In this document: positions 1 through 5,724 of the stretch, one piece after another
How positions within the stretch are numbered: position 1 is the first letter of the stretch
Layout: each line of letters starts with the position of its first letter
Origin: Actinomycetota bacterium
Lineage (GTDB): Bacteria > Actinomycetota > Actinomycetes > Nanopelagicales > Nanopelagicaceae
Assembly (NCBI GenBank): GCA_009699765.1
Contig: WLNN01000091.1
Span: 1-5,724, forward strand
Reading direction: 5' to 3'
DNA length: 5,724 bases
Program-made: the position numbers and the translations under genes
The notes under the pieces: model-generated
What the model was told of the DNA's origin: nothing
Database searches by the model: none
The model's input: only the letters and a program-made list of their open reading frames with translations

Positions 1-666
1 GGCGTACCCACTGGCGTGAAATTCTTCAACTGGATTGGAACCATGTGGGGTGGGCACGTCTCTTTTGAAACTCCAATGCTTTGGGTGATGGGCTTCCTGG
101 TCACCTTCCTCTTCGGTGGCTTGACTGGAATCATTTTGGCTTCGCCACCTTTGGATTTCGCAGTATCAGCTACTTATTTCGTGGTAGCTCACTTCCACTA
201 CGTCCTCTTCGGAACCGTTGTCTTTGCAATGTTCGCCGGTTTCTATTTCTGGTGGCCGAAGTTCACCGGTCGTATGCTCAACGAACGACTTGGAAAAATT
301 CACTTCTGGACTCTCTTCTTTGGTTTCCACACGACATTCTTGATTCAACACTGGTTGGGTATCAAGGGATTCCCTCGTCGATATGCTGATTACCTCGCAA
401 GTGATGGCTTTACTGGTATGAATATGATTTCTACCTTCGGATCTGCCCTTCTTGCGCTCTCGATGATTCCGTTCTTTATCAATATCTGGATTACACGAAA
501 GAGTCCGCTAGTTAATTGTGATGACCCATGGGGCTATGGAGCTTCACTTGAATGGGCAACTAGTTGTCCGCCTCCACGCCATAACTTCACTTCAATGCCG
601 CGAATTCGCTCAGAGCGCCCGGCATTCGATCTTCACCATCCACACATTAAAACGGAAGGCCACTAA
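1..666 (+). CDS. ctaD: Cytochrome c oxidase subunit I (aa3-type), 3' part, cut by the window edge
   Basis: This is the C-terminal 221 residues of the catalytic subunit of the aa3 oxidase, which reduces O2 to water at a heme a3/CuB site and pumps protons across the cytoplasmic membrane. The reading frame is open from base 1. The first residues, [11 protein letters not shown], are the conserved K-channel helix (T4, K7 of the fragment), so the GTG at 16 is internal and not a start. The motif VVAHFHYVL follows: H64 (bases 190-192) matches the heme a3 ligand and H66 (196-198) the heme a ligand. FPRRYADY carries the arginine pair that contacts the heme propionates. The tail, with [14 protein letters not shown] and [16 protein letters not shown], is typical of actinobacterial CtaD. 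Helices VIII-XII are present; the N-terminal part with the CuB ligands lies upstream of the window. Phenylalanine codons are strongly biased (22 TTC to 5 TTT by my count), as expected for a highly expressed gene. The gene ends 3 nt before ctaF. Confidence 0.97.
   Translation, partial: GVPTGVKFFNWIGTMWGGHVSFETPMLWVMGFLVTFLFGGLTGIILASPPLDFAVSATYFVVAHFHYVLFGTVVFAMFAGFYFWWPKFTGRMLNERLGKIHFWTLFFGFHTTFLIQHWLGIKGFPRRYADYLASDGFTGMNMISTFGSALLALSMIPFFINIWITRKSPLVNCDDPWGYGASLEWATSCPPPRHNFTSMPRIRSERPAFDLHHPHIKTEGH
654..659 (+). promoter_or_regulatory. Ribosome binding site for ctaF inside the end of ctaD
   Basis: GGAAGG lies 10 nt before the ctaF ATG, within the last codons of ctaD. The spacing is slightly long but the match is good. 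It supports the ATG at 670 as the ctaF start. Confidence 0.55.
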
Positions 667-669
667 AAG

Positions 670-1074
670 ATGAAAGAAAATTGGAGACTCTTCGTAGGAC
701 TTTCAGTCTTCTATGTAATTATGGCCGTTGTTTATTACTACGTGGGCGGCGAGGCGGTCGGAATCACTGGAATGATTCTTGCGGCATGTTTGGCTGGCAT
801 GGTCGGTTTCTATGTATGGTTCACACAAAAACGTATTGGCTTTGATATCCCATCAGATGATCTCAATGCAGAAATTGCCGACGATGCAGGCGAACTAGGT
901 TTTTATAGCCCACACTCATGGTGGCCACTTCCTGTCGCAGTTAGTGCAGCAACGATGGCTCTTGGTTTGGTAATCGGATGGTGGCTAACTCTGATCGCCT
1001 TTGGCGCGCTCATGATTAGTATCGTTGGCTTTGTTACAGAGTACGAGAAGCCGCTCCCAGTTAATCAGCACTAA
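670..1074 (+). CDS. ctaF: Cytochrome c oxidase subunit IV, actinobacterial type
   Basis: This 134-residue membrane protein is the small fourth subunit found in actinobacterial aa3 oxidases (Cyt_c_ox_IV family). It packs against the core subunits and is not itself catalytic. Four hydrophobic helices are visible at about residues 6-25, 31-51, 85-103 and 105-123. The loop between helices 2 and 3 carries the family signature AEIADDAGELGFYSP followed by HSWWPL (residues 68-87), which makes the call firm. Length is normal for the family. The start is the ATG 3 nt after the ctaD stop, and a GGAAGG ribosome binding site at 654-659 lies inside the last ctaD codons, about 10 nt upstream. The gene is therefore surely co-transcribed, and probably translationally linked, with ctaD. 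Confidence 0.95.
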   Translation: MKENWRLFVGLSVFYVIMAVVYYYVGGEAVGITGMILAACLAGMVGFYVWFTQKRIGFDIPSDDLNAEIADDAGELGFYSPHSWWPLPVAVSAATMALGLVIGWWLTLIAFGALMISIVGFVTEYEKPLPVNQH

Positions 1075-1086
1075 ACTGGTTTAGAA

Positions 1087-1950
1087 ATGAAGCTCCTTGA
1101 GCGTTATGCGCCTTGGATATTCGTCGTTATTTGGAGCTCTGGTTTTGTAGTAGCGAAGTATGCTTTCAATAGTTCAGATGTCATTTTTTTTCTTGCGATA
1201 AGGCTTTTTATTGCCGCAGGTATCTTGGCGCTATTAACTTTGGCATTTGGGCAGTCGCTAAAGCTTTCGAAGAGTGATTTCTTAGCATCACTTGTAATTG
1301 GAATTGCCTTGCATACTTTGTATCTTGGGGGAGTTTGGGAGGCCATCGCCCAAGGATCTCCAGCAGGTATCGCATCAGTTATCACCAGTATGCAGCCTAT
1401 CTTTGTATCAGTTCTAGCTATTAAATTTCTGGGCGAAAGCCTCTCCAAGAGAGAGCTAGTTGGTCTTACTCTTGGTTTTGCTGGCGTTGCCCTGGTTCTA
1501 TCTCCCGCCTTCTCACTTACCGGAGAGATGACACTGTGGGCGCTTCTGCTCTTAGCTATCGCTGTTGCCGGTTCAACATCAGCAACTTTATTGCAGAAGA
1601 AAATGGGTCACTCAATTCCATTGCTAGCGGGCACGACCTATCAATTTTTGATTTCGGCATTTATCTTGATGGTAATTTCCATCGCGACCGGACGAACTTC
1701 ATTGGATTGGAATCTCGAGTCTTTCTTAGCTATGAGTTGGGCCGTGCTGGTCACCTCAGTGATTGCAATTCTCTTATTGCTTTGGATGCTCACCCGTGGA
1801 AGCGCAGCACGAGTCTCTAGCTTGCTCTACTTAGTTCCACCAATGGCTGCAATTCAAGCCTTCCTACTTTTCGGGGAAAAGCTAAACCCCCAAGCAATCA
1901 TCGGAATTTTGATGACTGCAGTAGGGGTTGCTTTGGTGCAAAAACGCTAA
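1087..1950 (+). CDS. EamA/DMT-superfamily transporter (RhaT/YdcZ-like), substrate unknown
   Basis: This 287-residue integral membrane protein has the internal duplication of the drug/metabolite transporter superfamily: two EamA repeats at about residues 7-138 and 148-285, five helices each, ten in total. Both repeats end with the same pattern: GESLSKRELVGLTLGFAGVA in the first and GEKLNPQAIIGILMTAVGVA in the second. The N-terminal WSSGFVVAKYAF and AIRLFIAAGIL stretches are also typical. The family exports or imports small metabolites such as amino acids, but the sequence does not reveal the substrate. The gene starts 12 nt after the ctaF stop, so it may be read through from ctaDF, yet no clear Shine-Dalgarno sequence precedes the ATG. 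Phenylalanine codons (10 TTT to 7 TTC by my count) differ sharply from ctaD, pointing to lower expression or a different history. It ends 30 nt from the convergent qcrB stop. The family is secure; the physiological role is unknown. Confidence 0.9.
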   Translation: MKLLERYAPWIFVVIWSSGFVVAKYAFNSSDVIFFLAIRLFIAAGILALLTLAFGQSLKLSKSDFLASLVIGIALHTLYLGGVWEAIAQGSPAGIASVITSMQPIFVSVLAIKFLGESLSKRELVGLTLGFAGVALVLSPAFSLTGEMTLWALLLLAIAVAGSTSATLLQKKMGHSIPLLAGTTYQFLISAFILMVISIATGRTSLDWNLESFLAMSWAVLVTSVIAILLLLWMLTRGSAARVSSLLYLVPPMAAIQAFLLFGEKLNPQAIIGILMTAVGVALVQKR

Positions 1951-1969
1951 TCAATCTAGGAGAGTAGCG
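1945..1969 (-). terminator. Weak candidate terminator after qcrB
   Basis: The arms CGCTA (1945-1949) and TAGCG (1965-1969) can form a 5-bp stem with a 15-nt loop. Read on the minus strand, the stem is followed at once by TTTT, so it could end the ctaE-qcrCAB transcript just past the qcrB stop. The stem is short and the loop large, so stability is marginal. It overlaps the stop codon of the convergent transporter gene. The pattern could be chance. Confidence 0.2.
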
Positions 1970-1980
1970 AAGTATTTGTT

Positions 1981-3570
1981 TTAGTGATGGCCCTCTAACT
2001 CTTTTCGCTCTGACTCTGTCGCCTTTGGAACCGCAACCGCGGTAGCGCGTGAGATTCGATTGCGAATCTTGTTCTTGATACCACCAGCTCGGCGAACACC
2101 GGCTCCGTCAAACTCAGGAAGTTCTAGCGGAGCAATCTGCTCGTGTGATGTCAAAGTCCACGCCTTCTCTGCCGAGATTGGCTCGTGAACCTCAACGAAT
2201 TCACCATGAGGGAGGCGAACAAGGCGCCCAGTTTCGCGTCCGTGAAGGACCAAATCACGATCAGCGCGTTGCAGTGCCAGACATAGTCGCTTTGTAATGA
2301 TGAATGCAATTGGAGGAAGCACAAGTACGCCAATTCGCGAGAACCACATCATCTGGTTAATCGTCAGATGGAATGTTGTAGCGATAATGTCGTTACCACC
2401 ATTGAGAAGTGAAACGAGAGTAAATGTGAGTGCCATTGCACCTAATGCAGTGCGGTTTGGCGCATTACGCGGACGATCAAGGAGATGGTGTTCGCGCTTA
2501 TCGCCAGTTGCCCAGCTTTCAATAAATGGATAGAGGGCGAGAAGCGTGAACATAATTCCTGGGAGAATTAACCCTGGAATCAAAATATTCCACGAGATCG
2601 TATGTCCGAATGCATGAGTTTCAATTGGAGGAGACATACGGACTAATCCATCAAGCCAGCCCATATACCAGTCAGGTTGCGAACCGGCAGAGATTTGTCC
2701 TGGGGTGTATGGACCGTATAACCAAATTGGGTTGATCGATGCAACTGCTCCTAAGAATGCTGTAACACCGAAGACGATGAAGAAGAATCCACCCGCCTTT
2801 GCCATATAGACAGGCATCAATGGATATCCAACAACATTCTTCTCTGTGCGGCCTGGGCCAGGGAATTGAGTGTGCTTCTGGTACCAAACGAGCATTAAGT
2901 GAACAGTAATTAGCGCCAGGAATATTCCGGGCAACAAGAGAATATGAACTGTGTAGATACGTGGAATAAATGCTTCACCTGGGAAAGCGCCACCGAATGC
3001 AAAGAATGCAAGGTATGAGCCAACAACAGGCAGTGCTTGAATGATCGCTTCTGCAATTCGAATTCCAGTTCCTGATAGGAGATCATCAGGAAGTGAATAA
3101 CCTAAGAAGCCTTCAACGATTCCAAGAGTGAGGAGTCCGACGCCAATTATCCAGTTGAATTCACGTGGCTTACGGAAAGCTCCAGTGAAATAAACGCGAA
3201 GAAGGTGTACGACGATTCCGACCATAAAAATTAGTGCAGCCCAGTGGTGGATTTGGCGCATCAATAGTCCGCCACGAACTTCAAAAGAAATATCAAGAGT
3301 TGAGGCGTATGCCGCGGACATTTCAAGGCCTTTGAGAGGCGCGTATTCGCCATCATAGATAACTTCCTTCATAGAAGGGTCGAACCAGAAAGTTAAGAAT
3401 GTGCCTGATGCCAACAAGATGATAAATGAGTAAAGGCAGATTTCACCGAGCAAAAATGACCAATGGTCTGGGAAGACTTTGGTGAGATTCTTCTTCATCC
3501 ACTTTGCCGCACCGGTGCGATCATCTACATAACCGGCTACATTGCCTGCAATTCGTTCGCGTGCTGTCAT
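1981..3570 (-). CDS. qcrB: Cytochrome bcc reductase, cytochrome b subunit
   Basis: QcrB oxidises menaquinol at the Qo site and carries two b hemes across the membrane. The product has 529 residues. The four heme ligands are in place: H108 (in RQIHHW) and H122 (VVHLLRVYFTG), 14 apart, then H209 (YTVHILL) and H224 (TVHLMLVW), 15 apart; the 14/15 spacing is that of b6f-like and actinobacterial cytochromes b. The Qo motif is PDWY (299-302), the actinobacterial form of PEWY. About eight helices are visible: roughly 44-62, 105-127, 138-158, 206-229, 260-281, 325-350, 376-396 and 407-427. The last hundred residues form a hydrophilic, basic cytoplasmic tail typical of the phylum. The stretch GDKREHHLLDRPRNAP (356-371) closely resembles Streptomyces QcrB as I recall it. 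The start ATG overlaps the qcrA stop in an ATGA, and GGGAG lies 8 nt upstream (3579-3583), so translation is coupled to qcrA. This is the last gene of its operon. Confidence 0.97.
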   Translation of the reverse strand: MTARERIAGNVAGYVDDRTGAAKWMKKNLTKVFPDHWSFLLGEICLYSFIILLASGTFLTFWFDPSMKEVIYDGEYAPLKGLEMSAAYASTLDISFEVRGGLLMRQIHHWAALIFMVGIVVHLLRVYFTGAFRKPREFNWIIGVGLLTLGIVEGFLGYSLPDDLLSGTGIRIAEAIIQALPVVGSYLAFFAFGGAFPGEAFIPRIYTVHILLLPGIFLALITVHLMLVWYQKHTQFPGPGRTEKNVVGYPLMPVYMAKAGGFFFIVFGVTAFLGAVASINPIWLYGPYTPGQISAGSQPDWYMGWLDGLVRMSPPIETHAFGHTISWNILIPGLILPGIMFTLLALYPFIESWATGDKREHHLLDRPRNAPNRTALGAMALTFTLVSLLNGGNDIIATTFHLTINQMMWFSRIGVLVLPPIAFIITKRLCLALQRADRDLVLHGRETGRLVRLPHGEFVEVHEPISAEKAWTLTSHEQIAPLELPEFDGAGVRRAGGIKNKIRNRISRATAVAVPKATESERKELEGHH

Positions 3571-4559
3571 GATGATCGCTCCCAGAAGCTAGGTCCAACA
3601 GGTTCGTTAAATGGTGCTTGTGCAACGAGATAACCCTCTGAATCCACAGTTATTGCTAGTTGCGGAAGTGGGCGAGCAGCAGGACCAAAGATGACTTTGG
3701 CAGCCCGGGTTACATCGAATGTTGATTGATGACATGGACAGAGCAAGTGCTTAGTTTGTTGTTCGTATAACGCAACTGCGCATCCCATGTGAGAACAGAT
3801 TTTTGAAAATGCGATGATTCCATCATAAGTCCAAGAGAGACGTTCTGCATCTAGATTGAAATCTTCTGGTCGCAAACGAATTAATAGGACCGCATCTTTT
3901 CCGACATCGGCAAGAGCGCGATGAGCACCAGGTGCGATTTCAGGGAGAGTTTGTGCAACCGCTCCAACTTCTAAATCAGAGGCCTTAATTGGACGATCAC
4001 CTGGATCTGTAACAAGGCGGGTTCCCGCCTTCCAAGAAGTTTTTGTGAGATCAGCTTTTGGAAGCGGACCTAAATCGCGAAGTAGCAATAGTGGGGTCAG
4101 ACCAGAAAGACCAAGAGCAAGACCAAGTGTTCGCTTAATTAATGGCCTACGTCCCAAGCCAGCAGCGCCTGCGCCTGCCTTAACAGTCTTAACGAAATCT
4201 TCACGATCTTCATCTGGCGAACGGAACTCGTGACGCTGAGCAATCACTTCTTCATCGGGCATCAAATTCTTTGCCCAATGGATTAATCCAGCACCAATAA
4301 AGAAGAGTGCAATAGCCATGCCAAGTCCTAAAAGGAGCTGGTGCAGATTGTTCTCTCCAAAGATTGGAATAAAGACAAAGACATCAGTAGGTATAAAAAC
4401 ATAACTAGCGATTAGAAGAATAGTTCCTAAGGCAGAGATTAAAAAGAGAATCGCAACCTGACGTTCAGCACGTTGTGCAAACTTTGGATCTTCATCGGCT
4501 CTGCGATGTTGATGAGCAGGTAGCCCAGGATCTTTGATGAGTTCGATTTCGTTAGACAT
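3567..4559 (-). CDS. qcrA: Cytochrome bcc reductase, Rieske iron-sulfur subunit
   Basis: QcrA takes one electron from menaquinol at the Qo site through its 2Fe-2S cluster and passes it to QcrC. The 330-residue product has the actinobacterial build: a charged N-terminus, three helices (about 36-56, 73-95, 143-161) and a C-terminal Rieske domain on the outer face. Both cluster boxes are intact. CSHMGC supplies C255 and H257, and CPCHQS supplies C274 and H277; C260 and C276 would form the stabilising disulfide. CPCHQSTFD rather than CPCHGS is usual in this phylum. A twin-arginine sequence, RRPLIKR (137-143), sits just before helix 3, matching the known Tat-dependent insertion of the third helix in Streptomyces. 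The ATG lies 4 nt after the qcrC stop with only a weak ribosome binding site, and the 3' end overlaps qcrB by 4 nt. Both spacings indicate one transcript. Confidence 0.97.
   Translation of the reverse strand: MSNEIELIKDPGLPAHQHRRADEDPKFAQRAERQVAILFLISALGTILLIASYVFIPTDVFVFIPIFGENNLHQLLLGLGMAIALFFIGAGLIHWAKNLMPDEEVIAQRHEFRSPDEDREDFVKTVKAGAGAAGLGRRPLIKRTLGLALGLSGLTPLLLLRDLGPLPKADLTKTSWKAGTRLVTDPGDRPIKASDLEVGAVAQTLPEIAPGAHRALADVGKDAVLLIRLRPEDFNLDAERLSWTYDGIIAFSKICSHMGCAVALYEQQTKHLLCPCHQSTFDVTRAAKVIFGPAARPLPQLAITVDSEGYLVAQAPFNEPVGPSFWERSS
3579..3583 (-). promoter_or_regulatory. Ribosome binding site for qcrB inside the end of qcrA
   Basis: GGGAG on the minus strand lies 8 nt before the qcrB ATG, inside the Trp-Glu codons near the end of qcrA. 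With the ATGA stop/start overlap it supports this start and suggests reinitiation by ribosomes finishing qcrA, which would keep the two subunits in balance. Confidence 0.6.
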
Positions 4560-4563
4560 TGTC

Positions 4564-5355
4564 TTATCTCGCTTTCATCGCCAACCAGACTGCTACACCA
4601 ATGAGCAATCCGATTCCTAGAGTCCAAACTAAAAGGCCTTCTGTAACAGGACCGACGCGACCTAACGCCACTCCACCGAGTTGTGGTTCTGCCTCTGCAG
4701 CTTTGATCCACTTGATAATTGAAAGTTTCTCTTCTGGCGTTAAAGTCTTATCGCTAAAGACGGGCATAGATTGAGGGCCGGTAATCAGCGCTTCATAAAT
4801 ATGTTTTGGTTCTACACCCATAAGAGTAGGTGCGTATTTTCCTTGAGTGAGAGCTCCGCCTTGCGCAGCAAAGTTGTGGCACATTGCGCAATTTGTGCGA
4901 AATAGTTCGCCGCCCTCTGCAACAGAACCATCGCGTTCGTAATTCAATGATTCTTCAGACGGAACTTCCGGTCCGGGAGCCAGAGATGCAACATAGTTCG
5001 CAAGCGCATTGACTTCTGCTGGGGTATAGACCGGGTCCTTACGCATCGCCTGTTGGCTCATATCGGCCATGGGCATACGACCAGTACCAACCTGGAAATC
5101 TACCGAAGCTGCTCCGACACCAATGAGTGAAGGTGCGATTGCTCCGCCTTCAGCGTTGAGACCATGGCAAGAGGAGCAACCTTTGAGGAATAGTTGTTTT
5201 CCTTCCGCAATAGCAGCAGAACGGTCAGCCACAGTTGAGGGAGAGGTGGTCACTGCTCCTGCCACCTGAAAGGTTGTGCCGATAGTCAATAGAGCAAAGA
5301 CTAAGAGCATTGGGCCAGCCGCACGATGACGACGAAGGCGCGATAGACGCTTCAC
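4564..5355 (-). CDS. qcrC: Cytochrome bcc reductase, membrane-anchored di-heme cytochrome c subunit
   Basis: QcrC accepts electrons from the Rieske protein and delivers them to the oxidase, replacing a soluble cytochrome c in the actinobacterial supercomplex. I start it at a GTG (5353-5355), giving 263 residues beginning MKRLSRLRRHRAAG. A strong GGAAGGAA site (5361-5368) sits at ideal distance, and the basic start resembles other actinobacterial QcrC proteins. An in-frame ATG at 5388 would add 11 residues but has no good site upstream. In the 263-residue numbering there is an N-terminal membrane or signal segment (about 16-34), then two cytochrome c domains with heme motifs CSSCH (60-64) and CAMCH (156-160). 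Candidate distal methionines are in GRMPM (M94 or M96) and QSMPVF (M197). A C-terminal helix at 240-260 anchors the protein. The stop lies 4 nt before qcrA. Confidence 0.95.
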   Translation of the reverse strand: MKRLSRLRRHRAAGPMLLVFALLTIGTTFQVAGAVTTSPSTVADRSAAIAEGKQLFLKGCSSCHGLNAEGGAIAPSLIGVGAASVDFQVGTGRMPMADMSQQAMRKDPVYTPAEVNALANYVASLAPGPEVPSEESLNYERDGSVAEGGELFRTNCAMCHNFAAQGGALTQGKYAPTLMGVEPKHIYEALITGPQSMPVFSDKTLTPEEKLSIIKWIKAAEAEPQLGGVALGRVGPVTEGLLVWTLGIGLLIGVAVWLAMKAR

Positions 5356-5360
5356 GGTAT

Positions 5361-5368
5361 TTCCTTCC
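5361..5368 (-). promoter_or_regulatory. Strong ribosome binding site that decides the qcrC start
   Basis: Read on the minus strand, this is GGAAGGAA, a near-perfect anti-16S match, with its GGAAGG core 7 nt from a GTG codon (5353-5355). It lies inside the longer reading frame that would begin at the ATG at 5388, so it argues that the GTG is the real start and that the upstream 33 nt is untranslated spacer. Confidence 0.7.
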
Positions 5369-5399
5369 ATAATGTTCCTGAAACTCATTTTTCTATAAT

Positions 5400-5724
5400 T
5401 TATTTAATTAAGTAGATAGCCGAGAAGAGTGCGATCCAAACAACGTCTACAAAGTGCCAGTAGTAAGAAACCACAATCGCAGTGGTAGCTTGACTTTGCG
5501 TGAAGCGACGAGCCTTTGCAACTCGGAGAAGGACAATGAGGAATGCAATTAATCCGCCAGTTACATGCAGGCCGTGGAAACCTGTAGCAAGATAGAAAAC
5601 AGAACCATAAGCATTGGATGAAAGCGTCAATCCTTCCGTAACCAACGATGCATACTCGTAGATTTGACCAGCGATAAAGAATCCGCCCATAAGGAAAGTC
5701 AGGGAGAACCATTCACGCATGCCC
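5400..5724 (-). CDS. ctaE: Cytochrome c oxidase subunit III, 3' part, cut by the window edge
   Basis: This is the C-terminal part (108 codons plus stop, counting the partial edge codon) of subunit III of the aa3 oxidase, a non-catalytic membrane subunit that stabilises the core and its proton uptake. The conserved blocks are [16 protein letters not shown] and [17 protein letters not shown], followed by the usual end SAIYLIK. Three hydrophobic helices are visible; the N-terminal helices lie beyond the right edge. The frame stays open to the last base, and the ATG at 5720 is internal: the residues around it (MREWFSLTF) align with the middle of complete CtaE proteins, which run to about 200 residues. 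The stop lies 44 nt before the GTG start of qcrC, in AT-rich sequence, and both genes read in the same direction, giving the familiar ctaE-qcrCAB order. Confidence 0.96.
   Translation of the reverse strand, partial: GMREWFSLTFLMGGFFIAGQIYEYASLVTEGLTLSSNAYGSVFYLATGFHGLHVTGGLIAFLIVLLRVAKARRFTQSQATTAIVVSYYWHFVDVVWIALFSAIYLIK

Noticed and set aside
16..18. GTG as a possible start of a 216-residue protein.
   Set aside because: It encodes the valine of the conserved PTGVK K-channel motif. The frame is open to base 1 and the gene continues upstream of the window.
1071..1084. Inverted repeat CTAAACTGGTTTAG between ctaF and the transporter.
   Set aside because: Only five A/T-rich pairs with a 4-nt loop, no T-run, and it overlaps the ctaF stop; too weak for a terminator or operator call.
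1184..1191. Run of eight T within the transporter gene, a possible slippage or phase-variation tract.
   Set aside because: The frame is intact through it (Ile-Phe-Phe-Leu), one run of eight is expected by chance at this composition, and no alternative frame product is sensible.
1104..1448. A 114-residue minus-strand reading frame opposite the transporter.
   Set aside because: It is antisense to a well-supported EamA gene and shows no recognisable domain; it is a shadow frame.
2297..2533. A 78-residue plus-strand reading frame antisense to qcrB.
   Set aside because: It lies within conserved qcrB coding sequence and has no domain or clear ribosome binding site.
2665..2676. PDWY in place of the canonical PEWY Qo motif of cytochrome b.
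   Set aside because: PDWY or PDFY is the normal form in actinobacterial QcrB, so it is not unusual here.
5389..5411. AT-rich spacer with TTAATTAA and TATAGA between ctaE and qcrC, a possible internal promoter.
   Set aside because: No recognisable -35 element lies at a suitable distance, and the AT-rich run includes the ctaE stop; co-transcription with ctaE is simpler.
5718..5720. ATG as a possible start of a short subunit III.
   Set aside because: Homology indicates this methionine is in the middle of CtaE. The missing N-terminal helices should lie beyond the right edge.

Overview
This window is a piece of an aerobic respiratory-chain locus from an actinobacterium. All seven genes except one encode parts of the cytochrome bcc menaquinol:cytochrome c reductase (complex III) or the aa3-type cytochrome c oxidase (complex IV). 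The assignment to Actinobacteria rests on four things: a four-helix CtaF subunit, a three-helix Rieske protein, a membrane-anchored di-heme QcrC, and a QcrB with a long C-terminal cytoplasmic tail. Base composition looks only moderate (mid-40s % GC by eye), unlike Streptomyces or Mycobacterium, although the proteins resemble the Streptomyces versions. That combination would fit a small-genome, lower-GC planktonic lineage such as the freshwater acI group (Nanopelagicales). This placement is inference.

Layout. Plus strand: the 3' part of ctaD (1-666, cut by the left edge), ctaF (670-1074), then an EamA/DMT-family transporter (1087-1950). Minus strand, reading from the right edge leftwards: the 3' part of ctaE (5724-5400, cut by the right edge), qcrC (5355-4564), qcrA (4559-3567) and qcrB (3570-1981). 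The two blocks converge, and their stop codons are 30 nt apart. Coding density is very high; no gene-free stretch exceeds about 45 nt. I saw no RNA genes, mobile elements, CRISPR arrays or attachment sites.

How the genes work together. QcrB oxidises menaquinol. The QcrA Rieske cluster passes one electron to the di-heme QcrC, which can hand electrons directly to the oxidase. CtaD holds heme a and the heme a3/CuB site where O2 is reduced, and CtaE and CtaF are oxidase subunits. No separate soluble cytochrome c is encoded here. This agrees with the obligate III2IV2 supercomplex known in Actinobacteria. The EamA transporter has no obvious role in respiration and looks like a passenger gene downstream of ctaDF.

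I did not find an undescribed biological system. The points worth a second look are modest: the convergent arrangement with an inserted transporter, a corrected GTG start for qcrC, a twin-arginine motif before the third helix of QcrA, a substitution at the residue of QcrB linked to Q203 sensitivity, and stable hairpins inside qcrB and qcrA.
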